This document shows, piece after piece, positions 7,345-15,121 of a DNA stretch of 40,858 bases. This DNA comes from Clostridiales bacterium (lineage in GTDB: Bacteria > Bacillota > Clostridia > Lachnospirales > Lachnospiraceae), in contig JAQXNU010000283.1 in NCBI GenBank assembly GCA_029098165.1, forward strand, positions 1 through 40,858, given 5' to 3'. Position 1 is the first letter of the stretch; each line of letters starts with the position of its first letter. The notes under the pieces were generated by a model. The model saw only the letters and a program-made list of their open reading frames with translations, was not told the DNA's origin and did not search any database. Both the position numbers and the translations under genes were made by a program.

Positions 7345-9420
7345 TTAATTAGCGCTCTTATCAATCATCTTTGCTGTTGTCTTGCAGATTACCTTATCAA
7401 ATAACATGAACATATTTGGTAAGATCAAGATTACAGTAAACATACTGATAACGGCACCTCTCGCCATAAGGTTACATAAAGATCCGATGATATCTACTTC
7501 GGAGTATAAACCAACGCCGAATGTTGCTGCGAAGAAACCAACGGCACTGACAATGATGGAAGGAATGGATGTGGAAAGTGCGATTTGAACTGCTTCTTTC
7601 TTATCTTTTTCTCTGTAACGTTCTTTTTTATATCTACTTGTCATTAAGATTGCATAATCGACAGTTGCACCAAGTTGGATTGTACTGATACAGATTGGTG
7701 CGATAAATGGTAACTTAACATCCATGTAATAAGGCAATCCGAGGTTGATAAAGATTGCGAACTCGATTACTGCTACAAGAATTACTGGTAAAGTTACTGA
7801 CTTTAATACAAGAGCAATAATGATAAAGATTGCTACGATGGAGATTGCATCGACTACCTTGAAGTCATGATCTGTTGTTACAATCAAATCCTTAGTACAA
7901 GGTGCTTCACCAATTACCATACCCTCGCTGTCATATTTTTTAACGATATCATTGATCTGATCAATCTGTGCATTCACTTCATCACTTGCTGTCACATACT
8001 CAGAGTTAATCAGGATCAACTGATAACGGTCACTCTTTAATACTTCCTTGATGGAATCTGGTATGATTTCTTCTGGTACTAAAGAGCCAACTAAGGAATC
8101 AAATCCAAGTGCATATTTCACACCATCTACCGTTTCAATTTCATCTAACATCGCTTTTGCGTCTTTGTGAGCCAACTTCGAATCTGCAAGAACCATGTGA
8201 GTGGATGCTAAATTGAATTTATCCTTAAGCTTTGTATTTGCAATCACATACTCCATATCCTTTGGCATTGTACTGCCTAAATCATAATAAACCTTTGTTC
8301 CACGATAACCAATTAATGCTGGAACCATAACGATAACGAAGAGGAGGATAAAGATTGCTGGTCGCTTTGTGATCACCTTAGCTGCTTTATCCATATTCGG
8401 GATTAAGGATTTATGAGATGTCTTCTCAATTGCTTTATCAAATAATAAAATCAAGGCTGGTAAAGTTGTTACACATCCGATTACACCGAAAACAACACCT
8501 TTGGCCATTACGATACCTAAGTCCTTACCTAAGGTATAACTCATGAAACATAATGCGATGAAACCAGCGATCGTTGTAACGGAACTACCAACAACGGATG
8601 TAATAGTGTTGGAGATTGCATGTGCCATTGCACGGTTCTTATCTCCTTCAAATCTTTCTTTCTGTTCTTTGTAACTATGCCATAAGAAAATCGAATAATC
8701 CATGGTTACACCTAACTGAAGTACGGCGGATAATGCTTTTGTTATGTAGGATATCTCTCCTAAGAAGTAGTTGGTTCCTAAGTTAAATGCAATTGCAATA
8801 CCGATACTTGCTAAGAAGATAAATGGTAAGATGAAGGAATCCATAAAGATCATCATTGCAACTGCTGCTAAGATAACTGCAATTGCAACATAAACTGGCT
8901 CTTCCTTTTCACATAAATCTCTTAAGTCGGTTACAAGAGCTGACATACCAGTTACAAAACATTCTTTATTTGTAATTTTTCGAATTTTTGTGATTGCATC
9001 CATAGTGTCATCGGCTGATGTTGAAGTATCAAAGAATACTGCCATCATCGTTGTGTCACCATTATTAAATGCATCGTAGAACTTCTTTGGTAATAATTCC
9101 ATTGGAACGGAAAGATCCATTAAGCTGTCATACCAGATGACGGTATCTACATGTTCTACTGTTTCAATCTTTGCTTTTAAATCTGCGGTCTGAGAGTTCG
9201 ACATTCCCTCAGTTAATACGAGTGAAAATGCACCCTTTCCAAAATCCTCTAACAAGATATTCTGACCTTTTACGGTATCCATCGTGGATGGTAAATAGGT
9301 AAGCATATCATAGTTAATTCTTGTGTTAACAATTCCTAAAAAGGATGGAATCAATAACAAAATACTGATGATTAGGATTGGGATTCTGTACTTCACTACC
9401 TTCTTTCCTAAGTTTATCAT
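7345..9420 (-). CDS. MMPL/RND family transporter
   Basis: The 691-residue protein shows the RND/MMPL layout: one helix near residues 12-32, a large outer domain (about 35-175), a bundle of five helices (about 175-330), then the same order repeated in the C-terminal half. GVTMDYSIFLWHSYKEQKER in the first half and GATVDYAILMTSRYKKER in the second are the family's paired membrane motifs with the acidic Asp and Tyr expected of proton-driven members. MMPL proteins export lipids or hydrophobic compounds; the substrate here is unknown. It starts after AGGAGG, downstream of an operator-rich gap from tetR, and is followed by the LxxG protein gene. Together they look like a self-regulated export unit. 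Confidence 0.9.
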   Translation of the reverse strand: MINLGKKVVKYRIPILIISILLLIPSFLGIVNTRINYDMLTYLPSTMDTVKGQNILLEDFGKGAFSLVLTEGMSNSQTADLKAKIETVEHVDTVIWYDSLMDLSVPMELLPKKFYDAFNNGDTTMMAVFFDTSTSADDTMDAITKIRKITNKECFVTGMSALVTDLRDLCEKEEPVYVAIAVILAAVAMMIFMDSFILPFIFLASIGIAIAFNLGTNYFLGEISYITKALSAVLQLGVTMDYSIFLWHSYKEQKERFEGDKNRAMAHAISNTITSVVGSSVTTIAGFIALCFMSYTLGKDLGIVMAKGVVFGVIGCVTTLPALILLFDKAIEKTSHKSLIPNMDKAAKVITKRPAIFILLFVIVMVPALIGYRGTKVYYDLGSTMPKDMEYVIANTKLKDKFNLASTHMVLADSKLAHKDAKAMLDEIETVDGVKYALGFDSLVGSLVPEEIIPDSIKEVLKSDRYQLILINSEYVTASDEVNAQIDQINDIVKKYDSEGMVIGEAPCTKDLIVTTDHDFKVVDAISIVAIFIIIALVLKSVTLPVILVAVIEFAIFINLGLPYYMDVKLPFIAPICISTIQLGATVDYAILMTSRYKKERYREKDKKEAVQIALSTSIPSIIVSAVGFFAATFGVGLYSEVDIIGSLCNLMARGAVISMFTVILILPNMFMLFDKVICKTTAKMIDKSAN

Positions 9421-9454
9421 TTTACTGCCTCCTAACTTGAACTTTGTTTCTAGT

Positions 9455-9520
9455 ATAGTCAGATTTTAAAAGGTTGCTATAGTCAAAAAAATGACTATGC
9501 ACAAAAACTAGGCATAGTCA
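9455..9520 (-). promoter_or_regulatory. Four ATAGTCA half-sites: probable TetR operators upstream of the MMPL gene
   Basis: ATAGTCA occurs at 9455-9461, 9479-9485 and 9514-9520 and inverted (TGACTAT) at 9492-9498. Sites two and three form an inverted repeat with a 6-base A spacer; sites three and four form a second, longer one (TGACTATGC..GCATAGTCA). On the minus strand the first site lies against a TATACT that could be the -10 of the MMPL promoter. The gap separates tetR from the MMPL gene, so the natural ligand is the adjacent TetR protein. Binding is inferred from position and symmetry. Confidence 0.7.
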
Positions 9521-9552
9521 TAAAAATGTTTAAATTCTATATACAATTTACT

Positions 9553-10122
9553 CTATTTGCTGGCAGGATTCTTTTTCCCGTTAGCGAGCGCAATTTTCAC
9601 ATTTCCATCTAGTAATACTCCTAGACGGTTGATCACGTACTCTGGGTCCTCTTTCATCCCGTTTTTCAACCAGTCAAGCACTAATCCAACCATTGCATGC
9701 TTATAGAAATTCGCTAACATTAGGACATCATTGTGATTACAATCCATCCCTTGGGCAGCACTTTCCACGAAACTAATCATAACACTGTCTGTGACATTAT
9801 ATAAATATTGCTCCAGCTGTTCTCTCGATAGTGAATTGTAAATGTGATAAATCGCTCTTTTATTCTCCAACGCAAATTTTGTTGACATTAAGAAACTCTC
9901 CTGCCAACTGCCATACTCTTTTGTCTCTTCCGTAACTCTCTTCGTCTCTGCTTGGAAGATTTCATCAAGCATACTATAAATATCTTTAAAATGATAATAA
10001 AACGTATTACGGTTCACTCCACAATCTTGCGCAATATCTTTCACTGTAATTTTATCTAATGATGTTTGATTCAATAACTTCACAAATGAATCTAATAATG
10101 CTTTTTTCGTTAACTGGGACAT
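9553..10122 (-). CDS. TetR/AcrR family transcriptional regulator
   Basis: A 189-residue protein with the TetR N-terminal DNA-binding domain: KKALLDSFVKLLNQTSLDKI, then ITVKDIAQDCGVNRNTFYYHF as the helix-turn-helix (about residues 25-45). The rest is a helical ligand-binding and dimer domain that resembles the DhaS/TetR_C_8-type C-terminus. It starts after AGGAGA, 2 bases downstream of the CmpB-like gene stop, so the two are coupled. Downstream lies the four-site operator and then the MMPL permease, so it probably represses the exporter and is relieved by the exported compound or a related signal. Confidence 0.88.
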   Translation of the reverse strand: MSQLTKKALLDSFVKLLNQTSLDKITVKDIAQDCGVNRNTFYYHFKDIYSMLDEIFQAETKRVTEETKEYGSWQESFLMSTKFALENKRAIYHIYNSLSREQLEQYLYNVTDSVMISFVESAAQGMDCNHNDVLMLANFYKHAMVGLVLDWLKNGMKEDPEYVINRLGVLLDGNVKIALANGKKNPASK

Positions 10123-10124
10123 AA

Positions 10125-10952
10125 TTATCTCCTAATGCTTAATAATTTTTTCTTAAACTCTTCGAATACCTGCTGTCGGTCAACAACCTTTAACTTAGGG
10201 AATGCCTTAAATAAACGCTTATAAACCATATGATGTAATTTATTATTCTTAATGGTAACAACATGCTCGTACCATTTACTGCGTTCAATCTTCTCTTTCC
10301 ATTCCTCTGCCTTATCGTACCAGTGAATACCCGAGGAATATTCGTATAATACTTCTTTTAACTTTTCTACCGCAGCTAGTTTCCTCGTCAAATGTAAGGT
10401 AACTCGTACGGTCAAATAAAAATCTACTGAGCCTGCAACAATACATGCATACAAGATATAATCACAGACCGGTCGTTTTAAATGTATGATAAATCGATGA
10501 ACCAAAGGCTGCATTACGTAGACTCCGACTACCGACAATACCCCCCAGAATAACGAAGAACGTAAACTGATACGTCCCTTGATATTGAGCGGATAATCAC
10601 TATAATCCCACCATTTTGCATGAAACCATTTCTCCATAAAGTAAGAAGTCACATACTCTAAGATCGATGCTAAGATCATGCCTATAATAAAAACTTCGAT
10701 CATATGTAGTAAAGTGGCTGTTTCTGTAATTGGAATCATTTTTGAATTAAAAAATCCTAATTCCACAAGCATCGCTCCACAACCATAGATTGGAATAATC
10801 GGACCATTTAAAAATCCTCGATTCACAAATGTTTTTTTCCGGATGCTAACGAAGGTACTCTCGTAGATCCATCCCAAAAAACTATAAATAAAGAAAGTCC
10901 AAAAAATTGTAAATAATGGTATTCCTAATAACTTGCCTGGTAACATTTTCAT
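10125..10952 (-). CDS. CmpB-like multi-pass membrane protein (PF06541-type)
   Basis: A 275-residue protein whose first half matches the so-called putative ABC transporter permease (CmpB, PF06541) pattern: FWTFFIYSFLGWIYES, then NRGFLNGPIIPIYGCGA, then a helix ending EYVTSYFMEKWFHAKWWDYS and LNIKGRISLRSSLFWG. About six membrane helices lie within residues 10-195; the C-terminal 80 residues are basic and helical. Despite the family name no ATPase partner is nearby, and the function is not known. It appears to be the first gene of a transcript continuing into tetR. A second ATG two codons on is also possible as start. Confidence 0.75.
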   Translation of the reverse strand: MKMLPGKLLGIPLFTIFWTFFIYSFLGWIYESTFVSIRKKTFVNRGFLNGPIIPIYGCGAMLVELGFFNSKMIPITETATLLHMIEVFIIGMILASILEYVTSYFMEKWFHAKWWDYSDYPLNIKGRISLRSSLFWGVLSVVGVYVMQPLVHRFIIHLKRPVCDYILYACIVAGSVDFYLTVRVTLHLTRKLAAVEKLKEVLYEYSSGIHWYDKAEEWKEKIERSKWYEHVVTIKNNKLHHMVYKRLFKAFPKLKVVDRQQVFEEFKKKLLSIRR

Positions 10953-11035
10953 TCCACCTATCTTTTGTAATAATTACTTCTTATTTTAAAGGATATTTAA
11001 TCACAATACAACATTTCAAATATTAAAACTCTATT

Positions 11036-11115
11036 AAAAAAGCTGTTACTAATAGATTATATCAGCAACATAAGAAGGAATCATGATGCCTTATAATCTA
11101 TTGTGTAACAGCTTT
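11036..11115 (-). terminator. Terminator of the hsp20 operon
   Basis: Outer arms AAAGCTGTTAC (11039-11049) and GTAACAGCTTT (11105-11115), with further pairing of TAATAGATTATA against TATAATCTATT and a small inner AAGG/CCTT hairpin. On the minus strand it ends in TTTTTT. It lies about 100 bases after the second hsp20 gene. Confidence 0.75.
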
Positions 11116-11218
11116 AGGTAAAAGACTACCTTGGAATAAGATAGCCAATCATGGTCATCTTATCTGCAACAAGGAACGTCTAGTCTATATCATTACACAT
11201 AAACTCTTTTTTTGTTCA

Positions 11219-11653
11219 TTACTCAATTGGGATATAGCGGTTCTGTTCGATATTCTCATGAGCTTCTTCTTTCGGAAATACTAATTTCAGGATACCATTA
11301 TCAAAGCCAGCCTGAATATCTGATTCCGTCAGATATTCACCCACATAGAAGCTTCTCTGACACTGACCTTCGTAGCGTTCCTGACGGATAAATCTGCCCT
11401 TCTCATCCTTTGTATTATTTTCTTCATTCTTGCTCGCTGTGATTGTTAAGTAACCTTGATTCAATGCCGCATGGATATTTTCCTTGGTGTAGCCAGGTAA
11501 CTCGATATCCATCTCGTAACAGTCCCCTAAATCCTTCACATCTGTACTCATATTAGACGTCATTCTTTGAACTGTTGTTTCCATTGGAAATGAAAACATG
11601 TCATCAAAAAAGCTATCAACAAAATTATCTTCAAATATACTTGGTAAATACAT
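11219..11653 (-). CDS. Hsp20/alpha-crystallin small heat shock protein (distal gene)
   Basis: A 144-residue small heat shock protein. The N-terminal region (MYLPSIFEDNFVDSFFDDMF) is typical of Clostridial Hsp18-type proteins. The alpha-crystallin domain runs from about residue 38 to 132: DLGDCYEMDIELPGYTKENI, a strand block ending YLTITASK, the RQERYEGQCQRSFYVGE loop and GILKLVFPK. A C-terminal IPIE stands where the oligomer-forming IxI/V motif is expected. These proteins hold unfolding proteins in soluble form without ATP. The gene lies 82 bases after the first hsp20 gene on the same strand and probably shares its CIRCE-controlled promoter. Confidence 0.93.
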   Translation of the reverse strand: MYLPSIFEDNFVDSFFDDMFSFPMETTVQRMTSNMSTDVKDLGDCYEMDIELPGYTKENIHAALNQGYLTITASKNEENNTKDEKGRFIRQERYEGQCQRSFYVGEYLTESDIQAGFDNGILKLVFPKEEAHENIEQNRYIPIE

Positions 11654-11735
11654 AGGTCATTCCTCCTTTAAGAATACATATGATATATATTGATTATTTG
11701 TGATACGTCCATCCATATGATGTTGGCGTAATCAG

Positions 11736-12095
11736 TTATGCTATTTGAATTTGTTTCTTCTCCTCTACTGCCTTTGGATCTTTCTTCGGCAATGTCAGTT
11801 TCAAAACACCATGTTGATACGTAGCTGTAATTTCTTCCTGCTTAATATCTTTGCCAATGTAAAAGCTTCTCGATAGCTCTCCATGGTAACGCTCGCAACG
11901 TACATACTTCTTCTGAGTTTCTTTGGATTCTTCATCCTGTGTAGCTGACACAATGAGATATCCATTTTCAACATGAGCCTTTAAGTTTTCTTTTTGAAAT
12001 CCTGGTAAATTGATCTCAAGAAGATATTTGTCTTTCTTCTCCTGGATATCACATTTCATCGGATAATGTTTTCTTTGTAATAACATCTCAATCAC
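11736..12095 (-). CDS. Hsp20/alpha-crystallin small heat shock protein (proximal gene)
   Basis: A 119-residue protein that consists almost wholly of the alpha-crystallin domain: YLLEINLPGFQKENLKAHVE, YLIVSATQDEE, CERYHGELSRSFYIGK and GVLKLTLPKKD. The N-terminal arm is short (MIEMLLQRKHYPMKCD) compared with the neighbouring copy, and the C-terminal IQIA is the likely IxI motif. The pair appears to be a tandem duplication that diverged in the N-terminal arm. It is the first gene after the CIRCE element and SigA-type promoter, so it is expected to be repressed by HrcA and induced by heat. Confidence 0.92.
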   Translation of the reverse strand: MIEMLLQRKHYPMKCDIQEKKDKYLLEINLPGFQKENLKAHVENGYLIVSATQDEESKETQKKYVRCERYHGELSRSFYIGKDIKQEEITATYQHGVLKLTLPKKDPKAVEEKKQIQIA

Positions 12096-12160
12096 CTTCC
12101 TATTAATGATCTATCGCAAGGATTTATGAACTTTTTATCTGTTCCCCTTGTTCTATATGT

Positions 12161-12189
12161 AATATAACACTTATTATTAGCACTGTCAA
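12161..12189 (-). promoter_or_regulatory. SigA-type promoter of the hsp20 operon
   Basis: On the minus strand TTGACA (12184-12189) and TATATT (12161-12166) are separated by exactly 17 bases. The -35 box lies inside the CIRCE element, so HrcA binding would block the polymerase directly. Confidence 0.85.
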
Positions 12190-12203
12190 GGGGTGAGTGC
12201 TAA
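12177..12203. promoter_or_regulatory. CIRCE element (HrcA operator)
   Basis: TTAGCACTG, 9 bases, GAGTGCTAA: the CIRCE consensus TTAGCACTC-N9-GAGTGCTAA with one changed base in the left arm. It is 82 bases upstream of the first hsp20 gene. HrcA itself is not in the window. Confidence 0.92.
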
Positions 12204-12229
12204 TTTTTTTGTGAAGAATTTGTGAAGTC

Positions 12230-12274
12230 AAAGAGGAGTTCCTGATTTAATACACAGGAACTCCTCTTTTTCTA
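12230..12274. terminator. Terminator between flavodoxin and hsp20 genes
   Basis: A perfect 15-base stem, AAAGAGGAGTTCCTG (12230-12244) with CAGGAACTCCTCTTT (12255-12269), and a 10-base loop. The T-run is best on the plus strand, but the only gene that needs it, the flavodoxin gene, is on the minus strand, where the U-tail is short. Confidence 0.65.
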
Positions 12275-12351
12275 TTAATCATATTCTCCTACATTATGTC
12301 CAAAATCACTATTCTTTACATCGTATGAAACGAGTTACCACTTCGTTACGA

Positions 12352-12801
12352 TTATTCATCTTTCATATTCTTGTTCGTCTTAATATCGTGATAGCCAAGA
12401 ACATTACAATCACGTTTTGTCAACAGCTGGCAGGTACCTTCTTTACTCTTTGGTGTTTCTCCGCCTGAAGAACATAAGTAGATTTCTACCGCTTTCTTTC
12501 TTGGTACGATTTCTACCATAGCATTAAAAGCTGGTGCAGGGTAACCATTCCATACCGGTGCTACCAGAATGATTTTATCAAAATCAGATAATTTATAAGG
12601 AATCGGTTCAATCTTTGAAGCAGATCGAAACCTTGCCATCGGACATCCCGTTAACAGGGCTGTACCCATCGTACGCTTTTTTGTTTCTTTAATTTCGCAA
12701 ACAATACAATCTCCATTTTCTTTTGCTATTATCTCTGCTTGTACTCTTGATGTACCCGTAAATGAATAATATAAAACAATTGTTATTTTATCCTCTTTCA
12801 T
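12352..12801 (-). CDS. Flavodoxin-like protein
   Basis: A 149-residue flavodoxin-fold protein. I place the start at ATG 12801 (MKEDKITIVLYYSF) because AAGGAGG lies 8 bases upstream of it; the longer frame from 12834 would include this ribosome-binding site as codons. The FMN phosphate loop is SFTGTSRVQAE (about residues 11-21), and APVWNGYPAPAF (about 80-91) is the second FMN-contacting loop. The protein is single-domain, cytosolic, and probably a low-potential electron carrier or a small FMN-dependent reductase; the partner is unknown. The gene stands alone, with its own promoter at 12966-12994 and a stem-loop downstream. Confidence 0.8.
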   Translation of the reverse strand: MKEDKITIVLYYSFTGTSRVQAEIIAKENGDCIVCEIKETKKRTMGTALLTGCPMARFRSASKIEPIPYKLSDFDKIILVAPVWNGYPAPAFNAMVEIVPRKKAVEIYLCSSGGETPKSKEGTCQLLTKRDCNVLGYHDIKTNKNMKDE

Positions 12802-12965
12802 TCCTTTATCCTCCTTGAAACAAGATGAATTCACAATAGTAACATCCTAGCAGTTGTCACTTATCCCATTTTCAATGCACTACGCACAATCTTCCTTGTA
12901 TCATAATTATGAAATTTAATTTCCTTCTTCTATTATGTAAAATTCTCTTATTTAAGATTGTTGAT

Positions 12966-12994
12966 ATTATAACACTTTTCTTTTATATTGTTAA
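12966..12994 (-). promoter_or_regulatory. SigA-type promoter of the flavodoxin gene
   Basis: On the minus strand TTAACA (12989-12994), 17 bases, TATAAT (12966-12971). It would give a leader of about 155 bases before the flavodoxin start. The rest of the 370-base gap to the divergent MATE gene is AT-rich with nothing else I can assign. Confidence 0.7.
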
Positions 12995-13171
12995 TTTGAT
13001 TTTTTCATAACTACTCTATTCATAGAAAACAATCCTATTCCAATTGTTGCAGCTTCCCATGATACTTTTTCCAGTGTAAGACAAAATCTAGATTGTAAGT
13101 TCCCAAAGTTAGTGATACAATAAGATTCTGCACATTACATACTTAGCTAGTTTATTAAGGAGGAGTCTTTT

Positions 13172-14536
13172 ATGAAACCAAATGATAAACGAATGAACCA
13201 AATCACCGATGGAAGTATTACAAAAGCTTTGATGCTGTTTTTCTTTCCTATCTTATTTGGTACATTCTTTCAACAACTTTATAATACAACAGATGCTGTT
13301 ATTGTTGGACAATTTGTAAGTAAAGAAGCTCTAGGCGCCGTTGGCGGTGCCACTGGGACTTTGATTAATCTGCTTGTTGGTTTCTTTACCGGTCTTTCCT
13401 CAGGTGCAAGTGTTGTCATTGCTCAATATTATGGTGGAAAAAAAGAAAAAGAAACCAGTCATGCCGTACATACCGCGATTGCTTTGTCTCTGGTTGGTGG
13501 TTTAATCCTTATGGTCTTTGGTATTGGTTTTACCCCTAGCATCATAAAAGCAATGCATACCCCAGAAGAAATACTTCCATTAGCTACTACATATATCCGT
13601 ATTTATTTTGTTGGTATCATTCCAAATCTGCTTTATAACATGGGTTCTGCCATACTGCGTGCAATTGGAGATTCCAAACGTCCATTATATTTTCTGATCA
13701 TCAGCTGTTTGACCAATATCGGATTAGACTTGCTATTTGTAGCCTTATTCCGAATGGGAACCGCAGGAGTTGCAATTGCAACGATTCTTTCACAATTCAT
13801 CAGTTCTCTTTTAGTCCTACGTGTATTAATGAAGACCGATGATTGTTATCGTTTGAAACTTAGTGAAATTAAGTTCCGCAGCTATGTATTGAAACGAATC
13901 TTTTACCTTGGACTTCCTGCAGGAATCCAATCGAGCATGTATGCAATCTCGAATGTGATTATCCAATCCTTCGTCAATGATTTTGGTATTGATATGGTTG
14001 CTGCTTGGACTGCTTATGGAAAAATTGACTGCTTCTTCTGGATGATGATCAATGCATTAGGTATTGCCATCGCAACAGTTGTTGGGCAAAACTACGGAGC
14101 ACTTAAGATGGATCGAGTGAAGCGATGTGTCAAAGTCAGTCTGTATATTGCATTTGGAATGTCCATCGGAATGAGTTTACTGCTTTACTTCACATCTCCT
14201 TTATTGCTAAGACTTTTCACTGACGATGTAGCGGTACTTAAAAATGGTATTATGATGGCTCATTACTTAGTTCCTACATTTCTTACGTATGTAACGATTG
14301 AAGTTCTTGTATCCACACTTCGTGGTTGCGGTATCTCAATCATACCAATGATCATGACCTGCTGCGGTATCTGTGCCTTACGTATTGTCTGGATCTATGC
14401 TGCTACTCCCATCTGGCCAGGAATTAATACAGTACTTACAAGTTATCCATTGACCTGGACCGTAACATCGATCTTATTCGTTATCTACTATCTGACCCAG
14501 CGAAAGAAAATGTATACTATCGCTGTAGCCAAATAA
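13172..14536 (+). CDS. MATE family multidrug/cation antiporter
   Basis: A 454-residue transporter of the MATE family, closest in pattern to the NorM/DinF-like Firmicute group. It has about twelve hydrophobic segments. Family-typical stretches are FFFPILFGTFFQQLYNTTDA with VIVGQFVSKEALGAVGGA at the start of the first half, YNMGSAILRAIGDSKRP in the first half, and IAIATVVGQNYGALK in the second half. It exports cationic compounds at the expense of an ion gradient; substrate unknown. The start follows AAGGAGG with an 8-base spacing. It is monocistronic, and its downstream side holds relic DNA and then a strong shared terminator. Confidence 0.9.
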   Translation: MKPNDKRMNQITDGSITKALMLFFFPILFGTFFQQLYNTTDAVIVGQFVSKEALGAVGGATGTLINLLVGFFTGLSSGASVVIAQYYGGKKEKETSHAVHTAIALSLVGGLILMVFGIGFTPSIIKAMHTPEEILPLATTYIRIYFVGIIPNLLYNMGSAILRAIGDSKRPLYFLIISCLTNIGLDLLFVALFRMGTAGVAIATILSQFISSLLVLRVLMKTDDCYRLKLSEIKFRSYVLKRIFYLGLPAGIQSSMYAISNVIIQSFVNDFGIDMVAAWTAYGKIDCFFWMMINALGIAIATVVGQNYGALKMDRVKRCVKVSLYIAFGMSIGMSLLLYFTSPLLLRLFTDDVAVLKNGIMMAHYLVPTFLTYVTIEVLVSTLRGCGISIIPMIMTCCGICALRIVWIYAATPIWPGINTVLTSYPLTWTVTSILFVIYYLTQRKKMYTIAVAK

Positions 14537-14559
14537 ATTTTTCATGTTCACTTTATGTG

Positions 14560-14724
14560 GTAAATGTATGTCAACAATTCGGGCATAGGCTTTTTGTAGG
14601 AATTGATATTTCTAAAGTGAAAGAGTATTCTGCTCTCGCTTTCTACCAATACGCGAGGAACAGGACAAGAAGATATCTTCTCTATGCCCAAACCCAAGCA
14701 GATCCACCACATTATGTTATCTAG
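14560..14724 (+). mobile_element. Possible remnant of an IS110-family transposase N-terminus
   Basis: In one plus-strand frame the translation reads LFVGIDISKVKEYSALAF before unrelated sequence and a stop at 14722-14724. VGIDISK is the usual N-terminal signature of IS110-family (DEDD) transposases, containing the first catalytic Asp. Only this short stretch resembles the family; the rest of the gene is absent. The rest of the gap to 15048 holds a tandem repeat and AT-rich sequence with no gene. Confidence 0.35.
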
Positions 14725-14748
14725 ATTTGGCATACAAGTTTGTATACA

Positions 14749-14910
14749 GGGCACAGAGAACTAAATAAATTATATATGCCCCGTAGAGCAAGAAAATCAG
14801 GTTTTGAATCTAACAATTCTGTTAGAAGCAGGGCACAGAGAGCTAAATAAATCACATATGTCCCGTGGAGCAAGAAATAAGGCTTATAATCTAACATTTC
14901 TATTAAAGAT
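14749..14910. repeat. Two tandem ~81-base repeat units
   Basis: Unit 1 (14749-14830) and unit 2 (14831-14910) both begin GGGCACAGAGA and share CTAAATAAAT, CCCGT, GAGCAAGAAA and ATCTAACA at matching positions, with about three-quarters identity by eye. In one frame each contains GHRELNK followed by MPRRAR (unit 1) or MSRGAR (unit 2). This weakly resembles the start of Y1-type (REP-associated) transposases, but no transposase follows. Origin is unresolved. Confidence 0.6.
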
Positions 14911-15048
14911 GTGGCGTATTGAACTAGTAGAAATGCAACATATCAAACCAGAAAACTGAAATATGCATTGAAGTTCCAAGTAATATGTCGTAAATTCTGC
15001 AACTCAGCTCCATGTTTGGAATATAGAGAGAGCAAATAGCAAAAACAT

Positions 15049-15104
15049 GAAAAGAAGGAGTGGTTAAAAAATGAAAATTCATTTTTCAACCACTCCTTCT
15101 TTTC
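15049..15104. terminator. Strong bidirectional terminator between MATE and acetamidase genes
   Basis: A perfect 17-base outer stem, GAAAAGAAGGAGTGGTT (15049-15065) with its complement at 15088-15104, extended inward by TGAA/TTCA pairing to a tiny loop. Flanking A and T runs suit transcripts from both sides. It is followed after 17 bases by the acetamidase stop codon. Confidence 0.85.
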
Positions 15105-15121
15105 TATTCAACGATTCCTAT

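Noticed and set aside
14548..14754. 68-codon minus-strand frame after the MATE gene
   Set aside because: No ribosome-binding site and no recognisable protein; the plus strand here has the IS110-like signature instead.
14749..14910. CRISPR-like repeat array
   Set aside because: Only two units, each wholly repeated with no unique spacers between them, and no cas genes in the window.
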